The translations under genes and the position numbers were made by a program. Shown in pieces: positions 50,603 through 58,151 of a stretch of DNA of 64,000 nucleotides (the stretch's first letter is position 1; the number at the start of each line of letters is the position of its first letter). Location of the stretch: positions 186,001 to 250,000 of the forward strand of contig JAPKZO010000028.1 in NCBI GenBank assembly GCA_026393755.1, in the 5' to 3' direction. The notes beneath the pieces were generated by a model. That model searched no databases. It was given only the letters and a program-made list of their open reading frames with translations, and was not told where the DNA came from. Origin of the DNA: Acidobacteriota bacterium (GTDB taxonomy: Bacteria > Acidobacteriota > Vicinamibacteria > Vicinamibacterales > JAKQTR01).

Positions 50603-53207
50603 CGACGACGCGCAGGTGCACAGCCTCGCCACCCGCCCCGTCGAACACCAGATCGAACGTGCCGAGGAAGGCCGCGTCCGGCTGCCAATAGAAGACTCCG
50701 GCCTGTCGGTCGAAGGACGAGCCCGACGGCAACAGACGCCGGTGCTCCCGCACTTCATGGAAGCCCGCGTAAGTGCCCTCTGCGCGCGGGAGTCGAATCT
50801 CTAGGCGTCCACCTTGCGCGACATCAACCGCGTACCGCCCTTCACCATCAAGCTGCACGTCCTGCCAGTCGCTTCCCAGTTGGCGAACAGCCACGCTCCC
50901 GGTAGTGGCCGCCAGCGGTTCCGGCGATGGTCGGGCCGCCAGAACTGCATCCTGATCGGGCGCAATCAATTGCGCCCCTACGGTCTGGTCAGAGCCCGCG
51001 CTTCGCGCCGCGCCGCTGGGTGTGGCGGCAGACAAAGTCCCTGCGCCGTTTGGTGTGACGGCAGACAAAGTCCCTGCGCCGTTGGGTGTGACGGCAGAGA
51101 CAGTCACTGCACTCGTGGCGAGCGTATTGTCCGCGACAGTCGGGAGTTGCGCGCCAGCACCGTCGCCGACCGCGCCACCACCGTCGCCGACCGCGCCAGC
51201 ACCGTCGCCGAGCGCGCCACCACCGTCGCCGAGCGCGCCGCGTGCGGCGCCCGCGCCATTCATCACCGTGAAGAACCGGCTGCCGATCCCGTCCTGCCGG
51301 CCGCAACTATCGGTCACCACCCACCCAATCTGGTGCAGGCCGTTGGAGAGCTTCGAGGTGTCGATGTAGTAGGCCCCGCCTGCGTTGCCCGCGTTGGTCG
51401 ATCCTGGAAATGCGGCGGCGATGTCGGAGCGGGCCGCGCCGTATTGCGCCGTGACGTACGGCCCCGAGTCGATGGCCATGGACACGTGGCCGTTGGTGAC
51501 CGCGCACTCAGTGCCGGGGGTCAGCGCCCAGCCGTAGTTCCAGAACGCGCCGGAGACGGTCGCCCCATAGCCAGGCGTGTCGAGCGCCCCAAACGGCTTT
51601 GTCGCATGGGCGTTATCCATCGCCAGGGTCTTGGTCCCCAACAGCGTGTGCTGCCCGTCCCCGTCAAACGCAATCGCGTAGAGCGTGTACACGCCGTTCC
51701 CCTGGTTGGGCAGCCCCCACGACAACAGCAGGTAGCCCCAGCCCGCCCGGTTCGCGAACGGATACGTTGAATACAGACCCTCCACGTCGGGCCGCGAGTT
51801 GGTCACGAACAACGTGTTGGTGATGAACACCTTGCCGTACGCGGGATGCGTTGGGTCCGTTGTATAGGCGTCGGCCGGGTCCTCGCCCGCCACGAGATCG
51901 CGCCACAGCTCCACGCGGTCCACGCCGACATCATCGAGCGCCCACCCCGTCACCGCGAACGATCCCTGCAGCCCCGTCGCGCCGTCGGCCGGCGTATCGA
52001 ACGCCCCAATCGGGGCCTGGTTCGCCCCGTCTTGCGCCAGCACATCCAGGCTCATCGTCGCCGTCGCCGTCGAATAGTTGACGCTGTCGGTGGGGGTAAA
52101 GGTCACCGAGAGCGTGTACGTCCCCACGGCCAGCACCGTCCCAGCCGGAGGCGTGTAGACGAAGGTCCCCGCCACGGGCGGCTTCGCGTCGGCCTGCGTC
52201 ACATCAGACACCGTTCCCGTCACGGCTGCTGTGGCATTCAGTTCGGTGGAACTGAGCGGCTTTCCCTTCGTGATGCGCTTCGGACTGGACCACGCTACCG
52301 TCGTTGTCGCCTTCGCCACGCTGATCGTGACCGTCCTGGTCGTCGCCGTGTACTTCGCCGTGTCGCTTGGCGTGAATGTGACTGACAGCGTCTTCGTCCC
52401 AGCGTTCAAGATCGTTCCTGCCGCTGGGCTATACACGAACGTTCCCGCCACGTTCGCCGTCGCGTTCAACTGGGTGCCACTAAGCGGAGTGCCGTATACG
52501 ATGGAGGCCGGATTCGCCCACGTGATGACCGGCGTCGTCTTCACGACGACGTCGGTGACCGTCCACGCGAAGGTCTGGCTGTTCGTCAGCGCGCCGTCCG
52601 ACACCGTCGCCATCACTGCGTAGGTGCCCGCGCTCGTGGACGTCAACGTGCCGGAGATGACGCCTGTAGTGGCGTTAAGCATCAGCGATGCCGGCAAGCC
52701 TGTCGCGCTGAATGTCAGCGGGTTGAGGTCTGGATCGCTGGCGACGAGTTGCAGCGAGATGTTCGTGTTTTCCGCGCTGGTCTGATTCGCCGGCTGCGTG
52801 AGCGTTGGAGCTCTGTTGATGATCGCAGCGCCCGTAGAAACCTCTACCGAATACGGTGAGTACTGGCGCGGGCTCGCCGAGTTGTACGCCTTCACCGCGA
52901 AGTAGTAGACGACGCCCGATGTAAGAGTAAACGGCTGGCTCGTGACGTTGCCGACGTCGATGATGGTCGAATACACCCCCGACTGGGTCCCGTAGGACAC
53001 CTCGTAACCGGCGATATCCGGCTCCGTATTCGCGTCCCACGCGAGGGTGATGGCCGTCTGGGCCGCAGCCGCCGACGCGCTCCCCAGCATCACGACAAGC
53101 ACCGCGAGGGCGCGGAGCAGCCGAGAAACCCTAACTCCCGGCCAGGGCGTAGAAGGCCCTTGCCGCGTTCCGGTCGACATCGCATCCAAGTTGGAAACGG
53201 CGTGCAT
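50595..53207 (-). CDS. Large secreted surface protein with fibronectin-III-like and Ig-like repeats (paralogue 2)
   Basis: This protein of 870 residues (from ATG 53207) follows the same plan as the one at 46232-49126. After a signal peptide (LVVMLGSASAAAAQ) come a fibronectin-III-like domain ITLAWDANTEPDIAGYEVSYG, an Ig-like domain, fewer MBG-type repeats, FGALDTPGYG-type domains and the same C-terminal beta domain ending VHLRVVVK. It differs by having about two copies fewer of the Ig-like repeat and by an insert of heptapeptide (GALGDGG) and 11-residue (VTPNGAGTLSA) tandem repeats. The two genes probably arose by duplication around the brnTA region. The function is likely adhesion or matrix interaction. 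Confidence 0.82.
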   Translation of the reverse strand: MHAVSNLDAMSTGTRQGPSTPWPGVRVSRLLRALAVLVVMLGSASAAAAQTAITLAWDANTEPDIAGYEVSYGTQSGVYSTIIDVGNVTSQPFTLTSGVVYYFAVKAYNSASPRQYSPYSVEVSTGAAIINRAPTLTQPANQTSAENTNISLQLVASDPDLNPLTFSATGLPASLMLNATTGVISGTLTSTSAGTYAVMATVSDGALTNSQTFAWTVTDVVVKTTPVITWANPASIVYGTPLSGTQLNATANVAGTFVYSPAAGTILNAGTKTLSVTFTPSDTAKYTATTRTVTISVAKATTTVAWSSPKRITKGKPLSSTELNATAAVTGTVSDVTQADAKPPVAGTFVYTPPAGTVLAVGTYTLSVTFTPTDSVNYSTATATMSLDVLAQDGANQAPIGAFDTPADGATGLQGSFAVTGWALDDVGVDRVELWRDLVAGEDPADAYTTDPTHPAYGKVFITNTLFVTNSRPDVEGLYSTYPFANRAGWGYLLLSWGLPNQGNGVYTLYAIAFDGDGQHTLLGTKTLAMDNAHATKPFGALDTPGYGATVSGAFWNYGWALTPGTECAVTNGHVSMAIDSGPYVTAQYGAARSDIAAAFPGSTNAGNAGGAYYIDTSKLSNGLHQIGWVVTDSCGRQDGIGSRFFTVMNGAGAARGALGDGGGALGDGAGAVGDGGGAVGDGAGAQLPTVADNTLATSAVTVSAVTPNGAGTLSAVTPNGAGTLSAATPSGAARSAGSDQTVGAQLIAPDQDAVLAARPSPEPLAATTGSVAVRQLGSDWQDVQLDGEGRYAVDVAQGGRLEIRLPRAEGTYAGFHEVREHRRLLPSGSSFDRQAGVFYWQPDAAFLGTFDLVFDGAGGEAVHLRVVVK
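50958..50981. repeat. GGGCGCAA/TTGCGCCC palindrome with CTAC tail inside a coding region
   Basis: Same palindrome as at 46595-46618, in the same relative position and frame of the paralogous gene, so it was present before the duplication or was copied with it. Confidence 0.85.
51006..51240. repeat. Tandem repeats within surface protein paralogue 2
   Basis: Two arrays are visible: three 33-base units with GACGGCAGACAAAGTCCCTG (about 51006-51105) and four 21-base units of GCGCCACCACCGTCGCCGA type (51151-51240). Both unit lengths are multiples of three. The paralogue at 46232-49126 lacks them. Confidence 0.8.
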
Positions 53208-53619
53208 GATTGGCGTTCTGGGCCCCTGGCTGGCGCGGATCCCGTTCTGGGATCGAGGCGGCGCCATCCACCGTTTGAGCAACGGGCGTGCCGTTCTGCC
53301 AACGTGGAACTAAGTTGTTGTGTTTATTGGAAATAGCGGCGCTTAGCGAGCCGTGATGCCGCAGCCGGCCTGACAGTCGAAATACGAACTTTGTAATGCT
53401 TCGACGGTTTCAGTGATCGCGCCTGCTTGGGCTCGCAGAGGGCTTCGGCGGCGAACTGCAGCTCTGCCTTCTTGTCTCGAATCTCCGCCGCGTTCTGAAC
53501 AACCGGTGATACCTCGGGCGTTGAGCGCTATTTCCTCGCGTCTCAGCTGGCTCTCTTGACGAGTATTGTCATATCTGACAACATGAGCGACACAAAAGGG
53601 ATACAGTAGCGGCCGGCCA
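53208..53619. other. Intergenic region upstream of the higBA-like pair
   Basis: About 410 bases. It contains a truncated copy of the toxin-antitoxin-associated repeat beginning GGGCGTTGAGCGC (about 53515) and the inverted repeat TTGTCATATCTGACAA (53566-53581). Otherwise nothing recognisable. Confidence 0.5.
53566..53581. promoter_or_regulatory. Inverted repeat, candidate operator for the toxin-antitoxin pair at 53620-54287
   Basis: TTGTCATATCTGACAA is a perfect six-base inverted repeat with a four-base centre. It lies just after a TTGACG sequence (53556-53561) that could be a -35 box and about 40 bases before the toxin start. Confidence 0.5.
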
Positions 53620-53967
53620 ATGACCAGAAAGACACGGCCTGTTTCATGGATCAGTGCGGCGCTGAAGGCATTTGAGACGTTCCCGGAAGGGAGCAAGTCA
53701 ATCTGTCTTGCGGCCCTGACGATCGCCGGCGAGGGCGGCAAGGCCGACATCGCAAAGCCCATGCGCGGTCTGGGCCCGGGCGTGTTCGAAATCGCGATGG
53801 CGTTCAAGGGCGATGCCTTTCGCGTGGTCTACGCGGTGCAGCTCGCCAATGACATATGGGTGCTGCATGCGTTCCAGAAGAAGTCGACGCGTGGCATCAA
53901 GACGCCGCAACGCGAAATCAACTTGATCAAGGACCGTTTGAAGAGACTCAAGGAAATGCTGCGATGA
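53620..53967 (+). CDS. RelE/HigB-family toxin (phage Gp49-like)
   Basis: The 115-residue protein contains ADIAKPMRGLGPGVFEIAM, AFRVVYAVQLANDIWVLHAFQKKSTRGIKTP and QREINLIKDRLKRLKE, the pattern of Gp49-like HigB toxins (ribosome-associated RNases of the RelE fold). The stop codon overlaps the start of the antitoxin gene (ATGA). A toxin-first order is usual for HigBA. The sequence is full length for the family and appears intact. Confidence 0.88.
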   Translation: MTRKTRPVSWISAALKAFETFPEGSKSICLAALTIAGEGGKADIAKPMRGLGPGVFEIAMAFKGDAFRVVYAVQLANDIWVLHAFQKKSTRGIKTPQREINLIKDRLKRLKEMLR

Positions 53968-54287
53968 AGAACGAAACGCTGGAGCTTGTGCGGGGAAGCG
54001 GCAATGTGTTCCGCGATCTGGGGCATGGGAACGCCGACGCCGAACAATTCAAGGCCATCCTGGCGGCCGAGATCATCAAGGCGCTCGATCGGGAACACCT
54101 GACCGTGCGCGCCGCGCACGGCCGCACCGGCATTGCCGCGGCCGATTTTTCGCGCATCCGCCATGCTGATCTCGGACGGTTCACCCTCGATCGCCTGATG
54201 TCGATCCTCAACCGGCTCGGAGCGCGCGTGGAGGTGAAAGTCCGGGTGCGGCGGGCGGAACCGGTCGAGCAGGGGATGCCGGCGTAG
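53964..54287 (+). CDS. Helix-turn-helix antitoxin paired with the Gp49-like toxin
   Basis: The ATG at 53964 overlaps the toxin stop codon and gives 107 residues. LVRGSGNVFRDLGHGNADAEQFKA is typical of HigA-type antitoxins paired with Gp49-like toxins. It is followed by a helix-turn-helix (LTVRAAHGRTGIAAADFSRIR with DLGRFTLDRLMSIL). It should neutralise the toxin and repress the operon, perhaps through the inverted repeat at 53566-53581. Confidence 0.87.
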   Translation: MKNETLELVRGSGNVFRDLGHGNADAEQFKAILAAEIIKALDREHLTVRAAHGRTGIAAADFSRIRHADLGRFTLDRLMSILNRLGARVEVKVRVRRAEPVEQGMPA

Positions 54288-54365
54288 TCAATCGCGTCAG
54301 GATGAAGCGGCAAGAACGCCGGACCCTGCGTCAGCGCGCCAGCAGTCCCCGCAGATTGTCGTGGG

Positions 54366-54476
54366 TCCGACCCGGCCGACGAACTGATCGCCGCCACCAG
54401 CGTCGCGGAGGGCATCCCGCTGCTCACCAGAGACCGGCGTATCCTGAAGTCGACGATCGTCCCGCTGGCGCGTTGA
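54366..54476 (+). pseudogene. C-terminal remnant of a VapC-type PIN-domain toxin
   Basis: The frame reads DPADELIAATSVAEGIPL, LTRDRRILKS and ends IVPLAR before TGA. This matches the C-terminal third of VapC toxins (DxxDRLIAATAxxxGxPLxTxD). The N-terminal two-thirds with the first catalytic Asp residues is missing. The fragment cannot encode an active nuclease. Confidence 0.7.
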
Positions 54477-54500
54477 AGAGAATGCCGGGAGAAGTCTGAG

Positions 54501-54662
54501 ATGAGCGTTCCAAACACGGGGCGGTTGATGCGCCGGCCCACACATCCCGGCGAGATGTTGCGGGAGGATCTTCTGCCGGACTTCGGGCTCACCGTCTCCA
54601 GCCTGGCTGAGGCCGTGGGCGTGTCCCGCCAGTCGATCAACGAGGTGCTTCGCGGGCGTTGA
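54501..54662 (+). pseudogene. Truncated HigA-type antitoxin (53 residues)
   Basis: The frame starts MSVPNTGRLMRRPTHPGEML and includes the helix-turn-helix VSSLAEAVGVSRQSINEVL. This is the conserved front half of HigA (XRE family), whose members continue for another 40 or so residues after NxLLxGR. Here TGA follows directly after LRGR, where a dispersed repeat copy (GGGCGTTGAGCG) begins. The DNA-binding part is intact, so it may still repress something, but the family-typical C-terminus is lost. Confidence 0.72.
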
Positions 54663-54722
54663 GCGGCATTTCGTGAGCCTCATCTCGCTCACGTCCAGCG
54701 TGATGCCCTCTCTGGGCGCTGC
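54655..54722. repeat. Copy of the toxin-antitoxin-associated repeat
   Basis: Starts GGGCGTTGAGCGGCATTTC, contains CTCACGTCCAGCGTGATGC and ends CTCTCTGGGCGC. It creates the stop codon of the truncated HigA-type gene. Confidence 0.55.
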
Positions 54723-54818
54723 GGCGCGAAAGGGAGCACTCGCTGCACGTGGGCGAGGAGAGAAGAGTGGGCTCATTCACCGTCTGGAAGGGTGTACACT
54801 CGAACGACGCGAGGGATT

Positions 54819-55076
54819 ATGACAAGCGCATTGCGTCAGAAGGTAAAGGTGCAGCCGGGCGGGTTGATTGAGATCCGCTCGCCAGAATTGATCGCCGGCA
54901 GCCAGGCCGACGTGATCGTCCTGGTCGACAGCGACCGTTCCGAGGGCGCCCGGACAGGCCAGGTCGCCGAGTTGAATGCCGTGTTGAGGCGCACCCAGGG
55001 ACTGCCTGCCGCACGAGAGATCACCGAGCAGGAAATCGCCGCCGAAATCGCCGCCTATCGCGCGACAAGACGATGA
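54819..55076 (+). CDS. Antitoxin-like protein paired with a PIN-family toxin
   Basis: The ATG at 54819 with GAGGG five bases upstream gives 85 residues. The sequence KVKVQPGGLIEIRSPELIAGSQADVIVLVD looks like an AbrB- or Phd-like N-terminal beta domain. An acidic helical tail with EITEQEIAAEIAAYRATRR could wrap around the toxin. The stop overlaps the toxin ATG (ATGA). The family cannot be named with certainty, but position and size fit the antitoxin of COG1569-type PIN toxins. Confidence 0.75.
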   Translation: MTSALRQKVKVQPGGLIEIRSPELIAGSQADVIVLVDSDRSEGARTGQVAELNAVLRRTQGLPAAREITEQEIAAEIAAYRATRR

Positions 55077-55483
55077 AGGTCGTCATCGATACGAACGTTC
55101 TGGTCTCCGCCGCACTCAAGGGCAGGGGCCCAGAGCGGGTGATCCGGTGGGTGGTTTCTCACGAGGACTGGCATTGGATGGTGGCCGATGAGATCCTCGC
55201 CGAGTACCGCGAGGTCCTTGCGCGGCCCAAGTTCGGTCTCGACTCCGCGACTCTGGCCGATTGGCTCCACCTCCTGGCATCAGCCACGGAGCCCGTCGGG
55301 ACGGGGCCGACGGTCGAGTTCGCTCGGGACCCCGCAGACGCCGTGTTCCTGTCCTGCGCTCTCGCCTGCCACGCCGACTACCTGATCACCGGCGACCACG
55401 ATTTCACTGTTGCACGCCGACTGGGAAACACGGTGATCATCTCGGTCTCGCTATTTGAACGCATCGTCTGCGCCGCGTTCTGA
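55073..55483 (+). CDS. PIN-domain toxin (COG1569-type)
   Basis: The 136-residue protein starts MKVVIDTNVLVSAALKGRGP with the first catalytic Asp. It continues with the acidic residue in ADEILAEYREVLARPKFG and DPADAVFLSCALACHADYLITGDHDF with the later catalytic Asp residues, so all PIN active-site acids are present. It is a putative RNase toxin. Together with the preceding gene it forms an intact pair, the third in this region. Confidence 0.88.
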   Translation: MKVVIDTNVLVSAALKGRGPERVIRWVVSHEDWHWMVADEILAEYREVLARPKFGLDSATLADWLHLLASATEPVGTGPTVEFARDPADAVFLSCALACHADYLITGDHDFTVARRLGNTVIISVSLFERIVCAAF

Positions 55484-55501
55484 AGACCCGGCGGTACCGC
55501 A

Positions 55502-55727
55502 GCCGGAACCGACGGCAAGCCCGTTGTTGCGCTGACGCTTCGCTACGATCGTGTCGACCACTTCTGGTTCTGCCTCCTGCACGAGCTGGCGCACGTCGGC
55601 CGGCATCTGGAGAGCGCGGGCGACGCGGCATTCGTCGACGACCTGACTCTGCGCGACGTGACCGGTGGCCACGAAGACTCCAGGGAATTGGAGGCCGACG
55701 AACCGGCGGAAGCCGCGTTGGCGTGGC
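55502..55727 (+). pseudogene. Remnant of an ImmA/IrrE-family metallopeptidase (HigA-associated type)
   Basis: The frame reads DGKPVVALTLRYDRVDHFWF, then LLHELAHVGRHLE with the zinc motif HELAH, followed by FVDDLTLRD and RELEADEPAEAALA. This matches the C-terminal part of ImmA/IrrE-type domains, including the third ligand Glu in the last segment. The N-terminal part is missing, and the frame runs into CACTCCCGGAGT palindromes. It has no obvious start codon. It is a decayed fragment. Confidence 0.7.
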
Positions 55728-55775
55728 ATCACTCCCGGAGTGATTGGCCCCGCCCTAATTACTCCGGGAGTGATT
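55728..55775. repeat. Pair of CACTCCCGGAGT-type palindromes
   Basis: Copies at 55728-55745 and 55757-55775, separated by GGCCCCGCCCT, interrupt the ImmA/IrrE remnant. They mark the right edge of the accessory region. Confidence 0.88.
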
Positions 55776-55883
55776 GGCATCTCCTTGAGCTACAATTGCG
55801 GCGTCGCCGCGCGGCCGGGGGGCCGGCGCAGGCAGCCGGTTCGCGGTAGGCAGCCGGTTCGCAGCAGGCAGGAGATTTGACCC

Positions 55884-58151
55884 ATGTTCCAGGCAAAATC
55901 CGTCACCGGCGTGTGCCTTGTCGTGGCTCTTTGTGTAGCGGCCGCGTCGTGCTCGAAGAGCGCGAAGAGCTACTTCGAGAGCGGCAACCAGTACGTGGCG
56001 CAGAAGAAGCTCAAGGAAGCCGCCATTGAGTACAAGAACGCCGTCCAGAAGGACCCGAACTTCGGCGTGGCGCGTTACAAGCTGGCCGAGACGCTGGCTG
56101 AACTCGGCGACATGCCTGGCGCGTTCCGCGAGTACGTCCGCGCGTCCGACCTGCTGCCCGCCGACAAGGACGCGCAGCTGAAGGCCGGCACGTTCCTGCT
56201 GCTCGCCGGCCGCTTCGACGATGCGAAGGTGCGCGCGCAGAAGGTGCTGGCCATCGACGCCAGAAACGTCCAGGCGCAGGTGCTGATCGCCAACGCGACC
56301 GCCGGCTTGAAGAACCTGGATGGCGCGATCACCGAGATCCGGAAAGCCATCGAGTTCGACCCGAAGGACGCCCGCACCTACCTCAATCTCGGCGCGCTCC
56401 AGATGGCGAGCGGCATGAAGGCCGAGGCCGAGGCCACCTTCAAGCAGGCGGTCGAGATCGATCCAAAGAGCGTGACGGCGCGACTGGCGCTTGCGAACTT
56501 CTACGGGGCGACGGGGCGCGCACCCGAGGCCGAGCAGTCACTGACCAAAGCCAGTGAGCTCGATCCCAAGAACGTTGCGGCGAACCGCGCACTGGCGAGC
56601 TTCTACCTCTCGACCAACCGGGCGCCCGAGGCCGAGGCGTACTTGAAAGCCGTCGCCGACACCACCAAGGACGGCGGATCGCAGATGGCGCTGGCCAGCT
56701 ACTTCGTCTACATGCAGCGTCACGCCGACGCGATTGCCATACTCGAGACGCTCTCGAAGGAGAAGCAGACATTCGCCACCGCCAAGACGCGCATCGCCAG
56801 CATCCAGTACATGGATCGGAAGCCCGCCGAGGCGCACAAGACGATTGACGAGGTGCTCGCGCAGGAGCCGGCCAACGTGAATGCGCTCCTAACGAAGGCG
56901 CAGTTCCTCCTCGCCGAGAAGAAGACCGATGACGCGCTCGGGCGCGTGAAAGCGGCGGTCACAGCCGATCCGCGCAACCCCGCGGCGCAGTACCTCCTGG
57001 GGACGATCTACGCGTCACGAGACGAGGCGGACGAAGCGATCAAGGCGTACAGCGAAGTCCTGAAGCTGAACCCGCGTGCGGTGCCGGCGCAATTGCAGCT
57101 CGCGCGGCTCAACCTCGCCCGCGGCGCCCTCGGGCCCGCGGTGCAGTTTGCCGAGCAGGCCGTCAAGGGCCAGCCCGACAACCCCGCCGCGCACCTGATC
57201 CTGTGCCGCGCGCTCATCGCCCGTGGCGACGTCACCCGCGCGGAGACGGAGACCAAGCTGCTTGCGGAGAAGTTCCCGAATGCCGCCGAGGTGCACGCGC
57301 TGACGGGATTGCTCCAGGGCCGAAAGGGCGACATGGCGGGTGCGCGCAAGTCGTTCGAGCGCGCGCTGCAGATCGATCCCGCGTCGCTCGACGCGCTGGG
57401 CGGGCTGGTGGCGCTCGACTTCAACGCGAAGAAGCCTGCCGACGCCCGGGCGCGCGTAGACGCCGCGCTCGCGAAGACGCCGGACAACGCGCCTCTGCTG
57501 ATCCTGGCCGCGCGAACCTATGGCTCCGCGGGCGACATGACAAAGGCCGAGCAGGCGCTTGTCAAGATCATTGAGGTCGATCCCTCGAACCTGCAGGCGT
57601 ACGGCATGCTCGGGCAGTTGTATGTCTCCCAGAACAAGCTCGACCAGGCGAAGGCGCGGTTCGAGGACATCGTCGCGCGCCAGCCGAAGTCGGTGGCCGC
57701 GCAGACGATGATCGGGATGATCTACTCGACGCAGGGCAAGAACGCGGAAGCGCGGAAGAGCTACGAGAAGATCCTCGATCTCGATCCGCGGGCGCCGGTG
57801 GCCGCGAACAATCTGGCGTGGATGATGGCCGACGCCAACGAGAACCTGGACGTGGCGCTGCAGCTTGCCAAGACCGCCAAGTCGGTGATCCCGAACTCGC
57901 CGGATGTGGACGACACGCTTGGCTGGATCTACTACAAGAAGGGGTTGAACACCCTGGCCATCACCTCGTTCCGGGACGCGCTGGCGAAGGCGCCGACCAA
58001 TGCGGCCTACCACTACAGGCTCGGGCTCGCGTACCTGAAGAACAACGACCCGGTGCGGGCGAAGGAGTCGCTTACGCAGGCGCTCAAGCTGGATCCGAAG
58101 CTTCCGCAGGCCGCCGACGCCCGCCGCGCGCTCGACTCACTGCCGAAGTAG
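55884..58151 (+). CDS. TPR-repeat lipoprotein (PrsT-like)
   Basis: The 755-residue protein begins with a signal peptide and lipobox (CVAAASC) and then consists of about 20 tetratricopeptide repeats, of the type AIEYKNAVQKDPNFGVARY and AEATFKQAVEIDPKSVTARL. Its size and repeat plan resemble the PEP-CTERM-associated TPR lipoprotein PrsT, whose gene usually lies near exosortase loci. The ATG at 55884 has GGAG about ten bases upstream. The function is scaffold-like and probably tied to polysaccharide or surface-protein export. The last 139 bases overlap the convergent TIGR03790-type gene on the other strand. Confidence 0.88.
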   Translation: MFQAKSVTGVCLVVALCVAAASCSKSAKSYFESGNQYVAQKKLKEAAIEYKNAVQKDPNFGVARYKLAETLAELGDMPGAFREYVRASDLLPADKDAQLKAGTFLLLAGRFDDAKVRAQKVLAIDARNVQAQVLIANATAGLKNLDGAITEIRKAIEFDPKDARTYLNLGALQMASGMKAEAEATFKQAVEIDPKSVTARLALANFYGATGRAPEAEQSLTKASELDPKNVAANRALASFYLSTNRAPEAEAYLKAVADTTKDGGSQMALASYFVYMQRHADAIAILETLSKEKQTFATAKTRIASIQYMDRKPAEAHKTIDEVLAQEPANVNALLTKAQFLLAEKKTDDALGRVKAAVTADPRNPAAQYLLGTIYASRDEADEAIKAYSEVLKLNPRAVPAQLQLARLNLARGALGPAVQFAEQAVKGQPDNPAAHLILCRALIARGDVTRAETETKLLAEKFPNAAEVHALTGLLQGRKGDMAGARKSFERALQIDPASLDALGGLVALDFNAKKPADARARVDAALAKTPDNAPLLILAARTYGSAGDMTKAEQALVKIIEVDPSNLQAYGMLGQLYVSQNKLDQAKARFEDIVARQPKSVAAQTMIGMIYSTQGKNAEARKSYEKILDLDPRAPVAANNLAWMMADANENLDVALQLAKTAKSVIPNSPDVDDTLGWIYYKKGLNTLAITSFRDALAKAPTNAAYHYRLGLAYLKNNDPVRAKESLTQALKLDPKLPQAADARRALDSLPK

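Noticed and set aside
44707-54722. Integron cassette array with attC-like sites (GTTGAGC core in dispersed repeats)
   Set aside because: GTTGAGC fits the GTTRRRY core, but no partner RYYYAAC core is found at a suitable distance, genes are not all in one direction and no integrase is present.
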